Source: Sorangium aterium
GTDB taxonomy: Bacteria > Myxococcota_A > Polyangia > Polyangiales > Polyangiaceae
Reading direction: 5' to 3'
DNA length: 64,000 bases
Assembly (NCBI RefSeq): GCF_028368935.1
Contig: NZ_JAQNDK010000003.1
Location: 1,612,001-1,676,000 of the forward strand
Under the pieces are notes generated by a model, which did not search any database, was not told where the DNA came from, and saw only the letters and a program-made list of their open reading frames with translations. Both the position numbers and the translations under genes were made by a program. Below are positions 24,434-32,644 of this stretch, piece after piece (the stretch's first letter is position 1; every line of letters starts with the position of its first letter).

Positions 24434-25597
24434 ATGCCCACGACCTATAGCGACCTCATCTCCGACGTCCGCAAGTCCATCCGCGAGCTCTCGCTGACTG
24501 AGCTCAAGCGCCGTCTCGACGACAAGGCCCCGATGGTGCTCCTGGATGTGCGTGAGAAGGAGGAGTACCGCGCCGGCTTCATCCCGGGCGCGATCTCGAT
24601 CCCGCGAGGCTTCCTGGAGATACAGGTCGAGCAGAGGCTGCCGGACAAGTCGGCCCACATCGTGGCCTATTGCGCGGGCGGCACGCGCTCGGCGCTCGCC
24701 GCGAAGACGCTCCAGGAGCTCGGTTACACCAACGTGGAGAGCGCCAACCCGGGCTTCTCCCGCTGGAAGGACATGGCGTACCCGGTCGAGATGCCGCCCA
24801 ACCTCACGGACGCGCAGCGGGATCGGTACTCCCGGCACCTGCTCCTGCCCGAGGTCGGCGAGGCGGGGCAGGCCAAGCTGCTCGCCTCCAAGGTGCTCCT
24901 GCTGGGCGCCGGCGGCCTCGGCAGCCCGGCGGCCCTGTACCTGGCCGCCGCGGGCGTGGGGACGCTCGGCCTCGTCGACGCCGACGTCGTCGACAACTCG
25001 AACCTCCAGCGGCAGATCCTCCACGCGACCTCGCGGGTGGGCATGCCCAAGGTCGACAGCGCCGAGGCGGCGATCCGCGACCTCAACCCCGACGTGAAGG
25101 TCGTGAAGTTCCAGGAGCGCGTCGACAGCGGCAACGTCGACCGCATCTTCGAGCAGTTCGACATCATCGTCGACGGCTGCGACAACTTCCCGACGCGCTA
25201 CCTCGTGAACGACGCCTCGGTCTTCAAGAAGAAGCCGGTCGTGCACGGCTCGATCTTCCGCTTCGAGGGCCAGGTGACGACGTTCATGCCGGGCGTCGGC
25301 CCCTGCTACCGGTGCCTCTACCCCGAGCCGCCGCCCGCGCACCTCGCGCCGAGCTGCCAGGAAGCGGGCGTGCTCGGGATCCTGCCGGGGATCATCGGCA
25401 TCATCCAGGCGACCGAGGCGGTGAAGCTGATCCTCGGCAAGGGGGCGCCCCTCATCGGCCGGCTCCTCACCTACGACTCGCTGCGGATGAAGTTCGGCGA
25501 GCTCAAGCTGCGCCGCGACAAGAGCTGCCCCGTCTGCGGCGAGTCGCCGACCATCACGAGCTACATCGACTACGAAGGCTTCTGCTCGCTCGGCTGA
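24434..25597 (+). CDS. moeB: rhodanese-ThiF/MoeB fusion: sulfur-carrier adenylyltransferase/sulfurtransferase
   Basis: 387 aa. An N-terminal rhodanese domain (residues ~20-118) has the persulfide Cys at C80 in AYCAGGTRS. It is followed by an E1-like ThiF/MoeB domain with ATP loop GAGGLGSP (158-165), DADVVDNSNLQRQ, catalytic-type C308 (SCQEAGVLG) and structural zinc pairs C291/C294 (CYRC) and C365/C368 (CPVC). It should adenylate the C-terminal Gly of a MoaD/ThiS-like carrier and pass sulfur to it for molybdopterin, thiamin, cysteine or thio-tRNA synthesis. The usual MOCS3/MoeZ order is E1 then rhodanese; here it is reversed. No carrier-protein gene is adjacent. The TGAGGAG run is a good SD. 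Confidence 0.9.
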   Translation: MPTTYSDLISDVRKSIRELSLTELKRRLDDKAPMVLLDVREKEEYRAGFIPGAISIPRGFLEIQVEQRLPDKSAHIVAYCAGGTRSALAAKTLQELGYTNVESANPGFSRWKDMAYPVEMPPNLTDAQRDRYSRHLLLPEVGEAGQAKLLASKVLLLGAGGLGSPAALYLAAAGVGTLGLVDADVVDNSNLQRQILHATSRVGMPKVDSAEAAIRDLNPDVKVVKFQERVDSGNVDRIFEQFDIIVDGCDNFPTRYLVNDASVFKKKPVVHGSIFRFEGQVTTFMPGVGPCYRCLYPEPPPAHLAPSCQEAGVLGILPGIIGIIQATEAVKLILGKGAPLIGRLLTYDSLRMKFGELKLRRDKSCPVCGESPTITSYIDYEGFCSLG

Positions 25598-25672
25598 GCG
25601 CACACGCCACGCGCAGCGCGCTCGACGACGACCACGAGCGCCCGCGCCGTGCGGCGGGGGCGCTCCGCTGTG

Positions 25673-26005
25673 TCACGAGGGGTACTGGAGAACCGTGGCC
25701 TTCTCGGGCCGCTCGATCGACTCCACGCGGCTCGTGACGATCTGCCGCTCCATTCCGTCCTGATCCATCTGGGTGAAATAGATGGGGGAGCCGATGCGCG
25801 CGTTCTGCGGCTCCGGGATCACGACGCCGTTCGCGTTGATCCGAACCGCGCCCTGGAGCTTCAGGTGCAGCGCGAGGTGGGCCGGCCTGAACTTGCGCGC
25901 GGCCCGATCGCGGACCGCGACGCAGATGTCGTCGCGGACGTGATACTCCGTGTTGCGGGTGATGAAGACCCGGTGCTTGCGGCGCTCCTTGCCGGTGTAG
26001 TCCAT
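25673..26005 (-). CDS. small conserved hypothetical protein, 110 aa
   Basis: The ATG at 26005 has a purine-rich AAGGAGC just upstream, supporting this start over a longer Arg-rich extension. The product begins with GKERRKHRVFITRNTEY, reminiscent of the RxxxR opening of PilZ domains, and continues as short beta strands (CVAVRDRAARKF, SPIYFTQMDQDGMERQIVT). The rest of the PilZ consensus (D/NxSxxG) is missing, so cyclic-di-GMP binding is not claimed. There are no signal or membrane segments. It is divergent from the small gene at 26189. Confidence 0.6.
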   Translation of the reverse strand: MDYTGKERRKHRVFITRNTEYHVRDDICVAVRDRAARKFRPAHLALHLKLQGAVRINANGVVIPEPQNARIGSPIYFTQMDQDGMERQIVTSRVESIERPEKATVLQYPS

Positions 26006-26188
26006 GCTCGCTCCTTCGCGCCCTTCGGCGCGGCGCGCATCGTGGCAAGGCGCGCCGCGCGTGGCCAAATTCGTCGCGGCCGCGCGGCCCCCGGCGTCCC
26101 GCACGAAACCAGGCGCCGCAGCAACTTTGTGCGAATCTCCGCGCGCTTTTGGGACGCGGCGCGCGGCGGTGCCACGATCGCGATCGCC

Positions 26189-26641
26189 ATGTCGCGCAGC
26201 GAGCGTCTACCCGGTCCCGGTCTGGCGAAGGTCCAGCGTCCCCCGCTCCTCCAGCGGAGGCACATCGAGCTCGTGACCTGCTCGACGGGGCGCCTCCACG
26301 CGCTGTTCGAGAGCGCCGACGTGCTGAGCGAGGGCAGCACCCGCGACGAGGGGGGCGCGCTCGTCTACTATGGGTCGACCAGCCTGCACGTCGCGCTGCC
26401 GTCGGACGCGCCGCTGGCGGCGCTGCTCGATCGGGCGCTCGCGCTCGACCCCCACCTCCGGCTGCGCGCGCTCCGCGTGGCGCACCGAGAGGCGGCCGCG
26501 CGCGCGGGGGGCCCGCTCGGGCCGATGCAGGCCGAGATCCGCTGCGGCTTCGCGCCACGCGCGGCGGCGGTCTCGTTCGCGCTGACCGTGGACGTCACGG
26601 CGCGCGTGCTGATAACGACGGACAGGACGGCGCGCGCGTGA
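26189..26641 (+). CDS. small hypothetical protein, 150 aa
   Basis: I do not recognise the family. The ATG at 26189 is chosen because the frame upstream reads as antisense of the divergent gene. The sequence has an RHIELVTCSTGRLHALFES strand-helix, a DEGGALVYYGSTSLHVALP strand pair, Ala/Leu/Arg-rich helices and a final run of beta strands (SFALTVDVTARVLITTD). Length and composition fit a small cytosolic alpha/beta protein. It could be co-regulated with the divergent 110-aa gene across the 183-bp gap. Confidence 0.5.
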   Translation: MSRSERLPGPGLAKVQRPPLLQRRHIELVTCSTGRLHALFESADVLSEGSTRDEGGALVYYGSTSLHVALPSDAPLAALLDRALALDPHLRLRALRVAHREAAARAGGPLGPMQAEIRCGFAPRAAAVSFALTVDVTARVLITTDRTARA

Positions 26642-26908
26642 TGTCGATGCAAGGACCTTCCCGACGACCGCTCGGCGGCGCGCGTCCCTCGCGAGCGCGC
26701 CGCACGACGCCCGCCGCTGCAGGCCCGCGCTACACGGGCTCGAGCGTGTCGACCGTGTCAGCGGAGACCGTGAGCGCGACCGCGCGCCGTGCCCCCTTGA
26801 CGCGCGTGTCCATGTGGAGAACGGGAGCAATCCGGCTCGAGGGGGGGTACGCTCCCCACGACGCGCTCTGCCCCCGCCGATCGTCGACGCGGAGCTGGTG
26901 ACGCTGCG

Positions 26909-27925
26909 ATGAGCAAGAAGGATCGTTCCGCCTCCGGAAATTCCGACAAGGTGATCCACGTCGTGTTCGGCCCGGGTGGCGGGCGGGTGTCGCAGCCCCC
27001 GCCTGCGCCGCGGGAGGGCGCGACGGAAGCGCCGCTCCCTGCGCCGGGCGCCCGCGAGCCGGTCACCGACATGTTCACCGGCACCGAGGTCGCGCGGCTG
27101 CTCGGCATCTCGCCCGGGCGGCTGCGCTCGCTCGATCGCGCCGGCATCGCGGCGCCGAGCGGCCGGCGGCGGGGGCGGCGCGCGTACACGTTCTCGGACC
27201 TGATCGCGCTGCGCGCCGCGCGCGACCTGATCGCCCGCAAGGTGCGCCTGCGCGACGTCGCGCGGGCGATCGAGAACATCCGGACCGCGCTCCCCAAGGT
27301 GACGCGCCCCCTCGCCGAGCTCCGCGTCGCCTTCGACGGCAAGGCGGTCGTGGTCCGGGGCGCGTCGGGCGCGTTCGAGCCGCTCACGGGGCAGATGGTG
27401 CTCGACTTCGAGGTGAAGGAGCTGCGCGACGACGTCGTGCGCGTGCTCCGCCCGAAGGTGGGCCGGGAGCGCGCGCGCACGGCCTACGAGCTCTACATGC
27501 AGGCCAGCCAGCTCGATGAGGATCCGGCGACGATGGACGAGGCCGAGGCGCTCTACCGTCGCGCGCTCGAGATCGACCCGTGGCTGGCCATCGCCTACAC
27601 GAACCTCGGCAACATCTGCTTCCGGCGCAACGCCGAGGAGCAGGCCGAGGCGCTCTACATGAAGGCGCTCGATCTCGACGCGGCCCAGCCGGAGGCGCAG
27701 TACAACCTCGGCTACGTGATGCTCGAGCGCGGCCAGGCGGCGGAGGCCATCCGCTATTTCCGGGGGGCGATCGAGAGCGATCCGCGCTTCGCGGACGCCT
27801 ATTACAACCTCGCGATGGCCTACGAGCAGATCGGCGATCCGACGAAGGCGCGCCCGTGCTGGCGCAGGTACCTCGAGATCGAGCCGACCGGCACGTGGGC
27901 CGAGATCGCGCGCAGGCACCTCTGA
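26909..27925 (+). CDS. MerR-like HTH protein with C-terminal TPR repeats
   Basis: 338 aa. After a Pro-rich leader, residues ~50-110 form a MerR-type winged HTH: FTGTEVARLLGISPGRLRSL, then the RAYTFSDLIALRAARDL wing and helix. A short beta region follows (LRVAFDGKAVVVRG). From ~200 three to four TPR units appear, with YRRALEIDPWLAIAYTNLG, KALDLDAAQPEAQYNLG and FRGAIESDPRFADAYYNLA matching the TPR helix A/B pattern. This joins DNA binding to a protein-interaction scaffold, so it is likely a regulator whose activity is set by a partner rather than a small ligand. No partner is evident next door. Confidence 0.82.
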   Translation: MSKKDRSASGNSDKVIHVVFGPGGGRVSQPPPAPREGATEAPLPAPGAREPVTDMFTGTEVARLLGISPGRLRSLDRAGIAAPSGRRRGRRAYTFSDLIALRAARDLIARKVRLRDVARAIENIRTALPKVTRPLAELRVAFDGKAVVVRGASGAFEPLTGQMVLDFEVKELRDDVVRVLRPKVGRERARTAYELYMQASQLDEDPATMDEAEALYRRALEIDPWLAIAYTNLGNICFRRNAEEQAEALYMKALDLDAAQPEAQYNLGYVMLERGQAAEAIRYFRGAIESDPRFADAYYNLAMAYEQIGDPTKARPCWRRYLEIEPTGTWAEIARRHL

Positions 27926-28061
27926 GGCGGGCGGTGAGCTCGGGGCGAGCGGCGCGGGCGTCGCCGACGCGCCCGCGACGTGGCAGGTCTTGGCGGTCGG
28001 AACCAGCGAGTGAGCGCGAGAGGTTGCTGCAGCGCGCTCCAATTCAGGAGAGGTGAACGAG

Positions 28062-28277
28062 ATGAGCGACGTGGGATCGGCCCGGCGGGCCAAGGACGAG
28101 CTCAAGGCCAAGATCAGCGGCGAGCCGTGGTGTGTCGGCATCGGCGTCGAGCGGGAGGACGGGGTCGGCTTCATCGTCCGCGTCAGCATCCGGTCCGGAG
28201 GAGCCGACGCAGCGCGCGCGGTCATCCCGGAGCGCATCGGCGGCGTGCTGATCAAGGTGATCGAGAACGACCCCTGA
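28062..28277 (+). CDS. small conserved hypothetical protein, 71 aa
   Basis: The ATG at 28062 has AGGAGAG ending about 8 nt upstream; a GTG three codons earlier overlaps that SD and is rejected. The product is a compact alpha/beta protein: a charged helix (RRAKDELKAKIS), then EPWCVGIGVEREDGVGFIV and a strand pair ending GGVLIKVIEND. The VGIG...IVRV pattern recalls small domains that precede trypsin-like proteases, but no protease follows. The function is unknown. It is 64 bp upstream of the acidic/basic-tail gene on the same strand and may be co-transcribed with it. Confidence 0.6.
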   Translation: MSDVGSARRAKDELKAKISGEPWCVGIGVEREDGVGFIVRVSIRSGGADAARAVIPERIGGVLIKVIENDP

Positions 28278-28341
28278 GCACGGCCGATCCGCGGTCTTCA
28301 AATATCGCCAGGCCGCGCAAACCGTGTAAGCTGCGCGCCTC

Positions 28342-29823
28342 GTGAACGAGCGCAATCTCTCCCGCCGACTTTCCACGAGCATCGTTGACGCGTTGAAGGC
28401 GCACGGGCACATCCTCGTGGCCAGGGGCGGCGCGACGGCGCTCGCGCGCGAGCTGGAGGACAAGATGGCTGCGGACATCGCGGCCATCACGCCCAGGCTC
28501 GAGCCGTGGGCCCTCGTCGACGGAGAGCCCACGACCACGTTCGGCACCGACGAGATCGACGACCAGGTCGAGGAGCTCGTGGCGAGCCTCACGAGCACGT
28601 TGATGGAGTCCGAGCACGTCGAGGACATCTTCACCGAGGACAACGTGATCAAGCGGGATGTCTTCCGCGTGATGCGCGACGCGCTGCTCGGGCCGCGGCC
28701 AGAGATTGGCCTCGAGGACGACGGCCCAGTGCACGTGCGCCTGGACATGCTCGGCTACGTCGCCTCGACGGTCGGCAAGCGCGCGCCGGCGCAGGTGCTG
28801 CACGAATCGCTGACGCGGGCGGCCCAGAGCGCCGGCGGCAAGCTGACGGGCTACGACGCCGAGCTCCGCGAGGCGACGTTCTCGCTCGAGAGCAGCGATC
28901 CCGACGCGCGGCTCGAGATCGAGGAGGCGGTGGCCGATGAGCTCTCCGACCTCGTCGAGGCGAAGGTCGTGACGCTCCCGATGCTGGAGCGCCGCTTCGA
29001 GCTGCAGCGCAAGATCGAGGCCGGAGCGCGCGGCGGTCTGCGCCAGCGGATCGACTCCATCGCCTCGAAGATGCTGCGCGAGGGCGGCTGCGCCGCGTCG
29101 TGGGAGCTCGCGGGCGACCGCGTCCTCAAGCTCAAGCTCACGCCGCTGTCCGAGCAGGATGCGCTCGAGGTCGACAGCCACATGACCGACTTCAAGCGCG
29201 AGATCGCGGTGGTGCTCGGCGACCCGCTCGACGAGCTCGAGGTCGCCGGGAAGCCGGCCGCCGCTCCGCCGCGCAACGACGTCCCGCCGTCGCGGCGCCG
29301 CGAGCCTGCTCCGGTGGCGGTTGCGGTGGCCGTGGAGGAAGAGGACGAAGACCTCGACGACGAAGACCTCGACGAGGAGGACGAGGACGAAGACCTCGAC
29401 GAGGAGGACGAGGACGAGGACCTCGAGGAAGAGGGCGAAGATCTCGACGAGGACGCGGACGACGAGGACGAAGACCTCGACGCGGAGGAGGACGAGGACC
29501 TCGACGAGGAGGAGGCGCCCTCCAGGAAGGCCGCTCCGCGTGAGAAGCCCCGCAAGCCGGCCGAGCCGGCGGTGGAGCAGCCCGCGGCGAGCAAGCCCAG
29601 AGCCGTGGCGGTCCGAGGCGCGAAGAAGGAGCCGGCCAAGAAGCCGGCGGCCGCGACCAAGAAGGCGAGCGCGCCGGCAGAGAAGGCGGCGACCGGGAAG
29701 ACCGCGGCGCCGGCCTCCGTGAAGAAGGCGGCGGCGAAGGCGCCCGCCAAGAAGGCCGCGAAGGCGCCCGCCAAGAAGGCCGCGAAGGCACCTGCCAAGA
29801 AGGCCGCGGCGAAGAAGCGCTGA
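28342..29823 (+). CDS. hypothetical protein with acidic Asp/Glu tract and histone-H1-like Lys/Ala/Pro tail
   Basis: 493 aa from a GTG start. Residues 1-~310 form an unrecognised globular region with many charged helices (LEDKMAADIAAITPRLEP, EHVEDIFTEDNVIKRD). Residues ~330-391 are almost pure Asp/Glu with some Leu (EDEDLDEEDEDEDL units). Residues ~396-493 are a basic tail of AKK, PAKKAA and KAPAKKAAK repeats like eukaryotic H1 C-termini and other myxobacterial H1-like proteins. Nothing marks export. A negative tract next to a positive tail suggests intramolecular shielding of a nucleic-acid-binding tail. DNA encoding the tail contains ~24-bp direct repeats prone to length change. Confidence 0.8.
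   Translation: MNERNLSRRLSTSIVDALKAHGHILVARGGATALARELEDKMAADIAAITPRLEPWALVDGEPTTTFGTDEIDDQVEELVASLTSTLMESEHVEDIFTEDNVIKRDVFRVMRDALLGPRPEIGLEDDGPVHVRLDMLGYVASTVGKRAPAQVLHESLTRAAQSAGGKLTGYDAELREATFSLESSDPDARLEIEEAVADELSDLVEAKVVTLPMLERRFELQRKIEAGARGGLRQRIDSIASKMLREGGCAASWELAGDRVLKLKLTPLSEQDALEVDSHMTDFKREIAVVLGDPLDELEVAGKPAAAPPRNDVPPSRRREPAPVAVAVAVEEEDEDLDDEDLDEEDEDEDLDEEDEDEDLEEEGEDLDEDADDEDEDLDAEEDEDLDEEEAPSRKAAPREKPRKPAEPAVEQPAASKPRAVAVRGAKKEPAKKPAAATKKASAPAEKAATGKTAAPASVKKAAAKAPAKKAAKAPAKKAAKAPAKKAAAKKR
29332..29516 (+). repeat. GAC/GAG-rich repeat encoding the acidic tract
   Basis: The region is built of GACGAGGA-type units that encode Asp/Glu runs with spaced Leu. Copies such as GAAGACCTCGACGAGGAGGA recur with small changes, suggesting expansion by slippage or unequal exchange. 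Confidence 0.7.
29725..29819 (+). repeat. 24-bp direct repeats encoding the basic tail
   Basis: Three near-identical copies of GCGAAGGCGCCCGCCAAGAA followed by GGCC encode KAPAKKAA units at the C-terminus. Confidence 0.75.
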
Positions 29824-29829
29824 TCGCGC

Positions 29830-31653
29830 TCAGCGGGCGCGGTTGCGGTAGACGAGGATCACCGGCACGCCGTCGGGCCCGGCGATGTGATCCGGGCTCG
29901 TGGTCCCGAACGCGACCCACGCCTGGTACGCCTGCCCCAGCATGTGCTTCTCGTGGTGGTAGAGGGCGAAGTCCGCGCCCGCGACCGCCCCCACGCCGCG
30001 GATGTCCTTTCGCAGGCGCCCGTCGCGCAGCAGCATCTCCCACGCCGGGCCGGCGGTGTCGTGGATGTACACAGTCCCTCGGGGTGGTACGTGCTCGTTG
30101 AGGTACGCGACGACCGCGCCCGTTGTGTACCCCCAGAAGGTGCGGTTCAGCCCGAGGTTCGCCGCGCCGGGCGCGCCGCCGACCAGCGGCGTGTAGCTCG
30201 AGAGCGCCCACGGGTGCGCGTGCAGCGTCTCGGCGATGGGCGCCGCGATCACCGCCGCCCCGAGCAGCGCCGGGACCAGCGGGCCGCGCGCGAGCGCGGC
30301 CGCGCGCGTGGCGACGCCGGCCCGCGCGCCGGACCCGCGTCGGGCGAGCAGCAGCGCGCGTAGACCGACGCGAGCGCGCCGCACGGCCGCGGAGAACGCG
30401 GCGCCGGCGAACAGGGCGATGAACGGGTAGGCCGTCATCCAGTGCTTCGTGCCGCCGAAGATCGGCGTGCTCGGCGAGAACCAGGCGCCGTACACAGCGG
30501 CGATGGCGAGGAACCAGAGGAGCGCCGTGCCGCCGGGGTCGTCCGCGGGCGGACGGAGCCGCGCGGCGAGCGCCCGCTCTGCGGCGAGCGCGAGCCTCCC
30601 GCCTTCCGGAGCGAGCCGCGCCGCCGCGCACGCGAGCGGATGGAGGAGGCGCTCGCGTGCCGCCGCGCAGAGCCCCGCGGCGAAGAGGCACAGGGTCACG
30701 AGGGGGACCGTCGCCGCCGTCATCACGGGCGCGTAGGCCCTCGGCATCGGGGGCGTCCAGTAGTTCCGGCCGAGGAACTCCATGTTGTAGTACTCGTGGT
30801 TCAGGTGAAACGACGCGTACTCGCGGAGGCGCGGGAGCGTGTCGCGCCAGATCCACGGCCAGAGCGCGTAGAAGACCAGGGGGCCGATCGTCGCCATCGC
30901 GGCGAGCGCGGCGAGAGGTCGCCGGGCGCCTCCGGCCCGCGCAGGCGAGGCCGCGGGCGCCGCCCCCGCCGCGCTGGCGCGCGCGACGATCCGGTCCCTG
31001 ACCTCCATGCCGACGGCGTGCGAGACGCAGACGATCGGCAAGAACCAGGAGTTGTGCTTCGTGTCGAGCGCGAGGCCGAACGCGACCCCGGTGAGCACGG
31101 GCCACAGCGCGCCGCCGTCCCGCAGCGAGCGCCAGTAGGCGTAGGCGCACAGGGCCCAGACGGTCACGATCGGCGCGTCGAAGCAGGCGAGGTGCGCCTG
31201 GTAGAAGTACCGCGGCAGCATCGCGAAGAGCGCGGCCGCGGACGCGCCGGCGAGCCGATCGCGCGCCTGGGTGCCCCAGAGGTACACGAGCGCCACCCCG
31301 ACGCCCGACAGGACCATCGCGGGGAACCGGTAGCTCGTGCCCTCCACGGCGAAGAGCCCGAGCCGCTTCTGCAGGACGAGGTTGGAGAGCGCGAAGAGCG
31401 ACTTGATGAGGCCGGGGTGCTCGTGGTTCACCGACCAGGCGGCGTCGACGCTCTGCGGATCGAGCGCCGCGCGCGGCGCGTCGAGGAGCGCCTGGAACCA
31501 CGCTCCGTAGCGGTTCGCGGCGAAGAAGTAGAAGCCCTCGTCGCGCGCGTAGCCCAGATCGCCCGCGGTCGCGAGCAGCAGGGCGACGTACGCCGCCGCG
31601 AACGCGAGCGCGATCAGGCCGTCGGAGGGCGCGAGGGGCGCCGAGCGCTTCAT
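29830..31653 (-). CDS. GT39-like membrane glycosyltransferase (dolichyl-phosphate-mannosyltransferase family)
   Basis: 607 aa with about ten hydrophobic segments starting at FAAAYVALLLATAG. The first periplasmic loop has LGYARDEGFYFFAANRY, containing the acidic pair near TM1 that is catalytic in GT-C enzymes of the GT39/GT83 (PMT/ArnT) type, and VNHEHPGLIKSLF. Such enzymes use a polyprenyl-phosphate sugar to modify protein or lipid. The donor and acceptor are unknown. Its ATG overlaps the stop of the upstream membrane-anchored gene in ATGA, so the two are translationally coupled and may act as a pair. The C-terminal ~130 residues form a soluble periplasmic domain. Confidence 0.82.
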   Translation of the reverse strand: MKRSAPLAPSDGLIALAFAAAYVALLLATAGDLGYARDEGFYFFAANRYGAWFQALLDAPRAALDPQSVDAAWSVNHEHPGLIKSLFALSNLVLQKRLGLFAVEGTSYRFPAMVLSGVGVALVYLWGTQARDRLAGASAAALFAMLPRYFYQAHLACFDAPIVTVWALCAYAYWRSLRDGGALWPVLTGVAFGLALDTKHNSWFLPIVCVSHAVGMEVRDRIVARASAAGAAPAASPARAGGARRPLAALAAMATIGPLVFYALWPWIWRDTLPRLREYASFHLNHEYYNMEFLGRNYWTPPMPRAYAPVMTAATVPLVTLCLFAAGLCAAARERLLHPLACAAARLAPEGGRLALAAERALAARLRPPADDPGGTALLWFLAIAAVYGAWFSPSTPIFGGTKHWMTAYPFIALFAGAAFSAAVRRARVGLRALLLARRGSGARAGVATRAAALARGPLVPALLGAAVIAAPIAETLHAHPWALSSYTPLVGGAPGAANLGLNRTFWGYTTGAVVAYLNEHVPPRGTVYIHDTAGPAWEMLLRDGRLRKDIRGVGAVAGADFALYHHEKHMLGQAYQAWVAFGTTSPDHIAGPDGVPVILVYRNRAR

Positions 31654-32636
31654 CGGGTGTCCGCCTCGAAGCAGTAGTGGCGGTGCGTGTAGTCGGCGGA
31701 TCTCACGGCGAACTCCACCTCGGCCTCGGCCGCGCCCGCGTGGGCGCCGAGCGGGAACTCGAACACCGCCCACCCATCGCCGTCGGCGTGCGTCGCCTCG
31801 CCCACGGCCTCGCCGTCCACGCGCACGGACAGCGTGACCGGCGCGCCCCGCCGCTCCCGCTCGATCATCCAGTACATGCCCGCGTGCCCTCGGATCACCG
31901 AGCCGAGCGGGACGCCGCGGAAGCGCGTGACGATCTCGCCGTCCTTCGGCGGGTGCGACCAGATGCACCGGCGAGGGCGGAACTCCTCGTCCGCGATCAC
32001 CGTGACGCCCACGTTGAAGAACGGGCCGCCGGGGCACTCGAAGCGCTCGGCGGGGAACGTCGGGTTCCCGCCGAGCCCGCCAGCGGCGATGCGCGCGCGC
32101 GGGTTCCAGCGGCACGCGGCCGGAGGATCCGTGACCCGCACGTCGGCCGACGCCGGCGCGACGTTGTCGACGAAGTCGTAGACGACGCGCGCGGGCGACG
32201 GGTTCACGAGGCGCCGGAGCACGAAGGGGCCGCGCTCCTGCCGCGCCGCCTCGCGGAAGCCCGCGAGCTCCTCGGCGCGCTGGCCGAGGACGCTGATCTC
32301 GACCGCGGCCGCGTAGCGGCTCTCGTCGGGCCGGGCGGCGTCGCGCAGCGGCATCAGCTCGTCCCCGAGCGCGCGGCGCGCGGCCGGATCGGCCCATCCC
32401 GGCGCGACGACCACGAGATCCCCGGGCTGCTTCATCGCCGCGAGGGGCGCCGCGACCTCGCGCCAGGCGTCGAAATCTGGAGCTCTTTCGCTGAAGTAGA
32501 CGTGCGCCACGAGCTCTCCGACGCCGAGCGCCGGCAGGCCGAGGAGGGCGAGCAGGCCGAGGGCGCGGCGCCGGCCGCGCGCGCTCGTCGCTTCGCCCGC
32601 GGCCGAGGCGGTCTCGCGGGGTTTCGCCGGGATCAC
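31650..32636 (-). CDS. membrane-anchored hypothetical protein in glycosyltransferase operon
   Basis: 328 aa from a GTG at 32636, 8 nt after the stop of the upstream peptidase gene; no strong SD is seen. A single N-terminal hydrophobic segment (LGLLALLGLPALGVGELVAH) would anchor it with the rest in the periplasm. The ectodomain includes APGWADPAARRALGDELMP, a Cys-containing region with FECPGGPFFNVGVTVIADEE, and a beta-rich end (AGAAEAEVEFAVRS). No known catalytic motif was found. Coupling by ATGA to the GT39-like gene suggests a partner or acceptor-recognition role in the same pathway, which is inference from position. Confidence 0.65.
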   Translation of the reverse strand: MIPAKPRETASAAGEATSARGRRRALGLLALLGLPALGVGELVAHVYFSERAPDFDAWREVAAPLAAMKQPGDLVVVAPGWADPAARRALGDELMPLRDAARPDESRYAAAVEISVLGQRAEELAGFREAARQERGPFVLRRLVNPSPARVVYDFVDNVAPASADVRVTDPPAACRWNPRARIAAGGLGGNPTFPAERFECPGGPFFNVGVTVIADEEFRPRRCIWSHPPKDGEIVTRFRGVPLGSVIRGHAGMYWMIERERRGAPVTLSVRVDGEAVGEATHADGDGWAVFEFPLGAHAGAAEAEVEFAVRSADYTHRHYCFEADTR

Positions 32637-32644
32637 GGAGAGTC

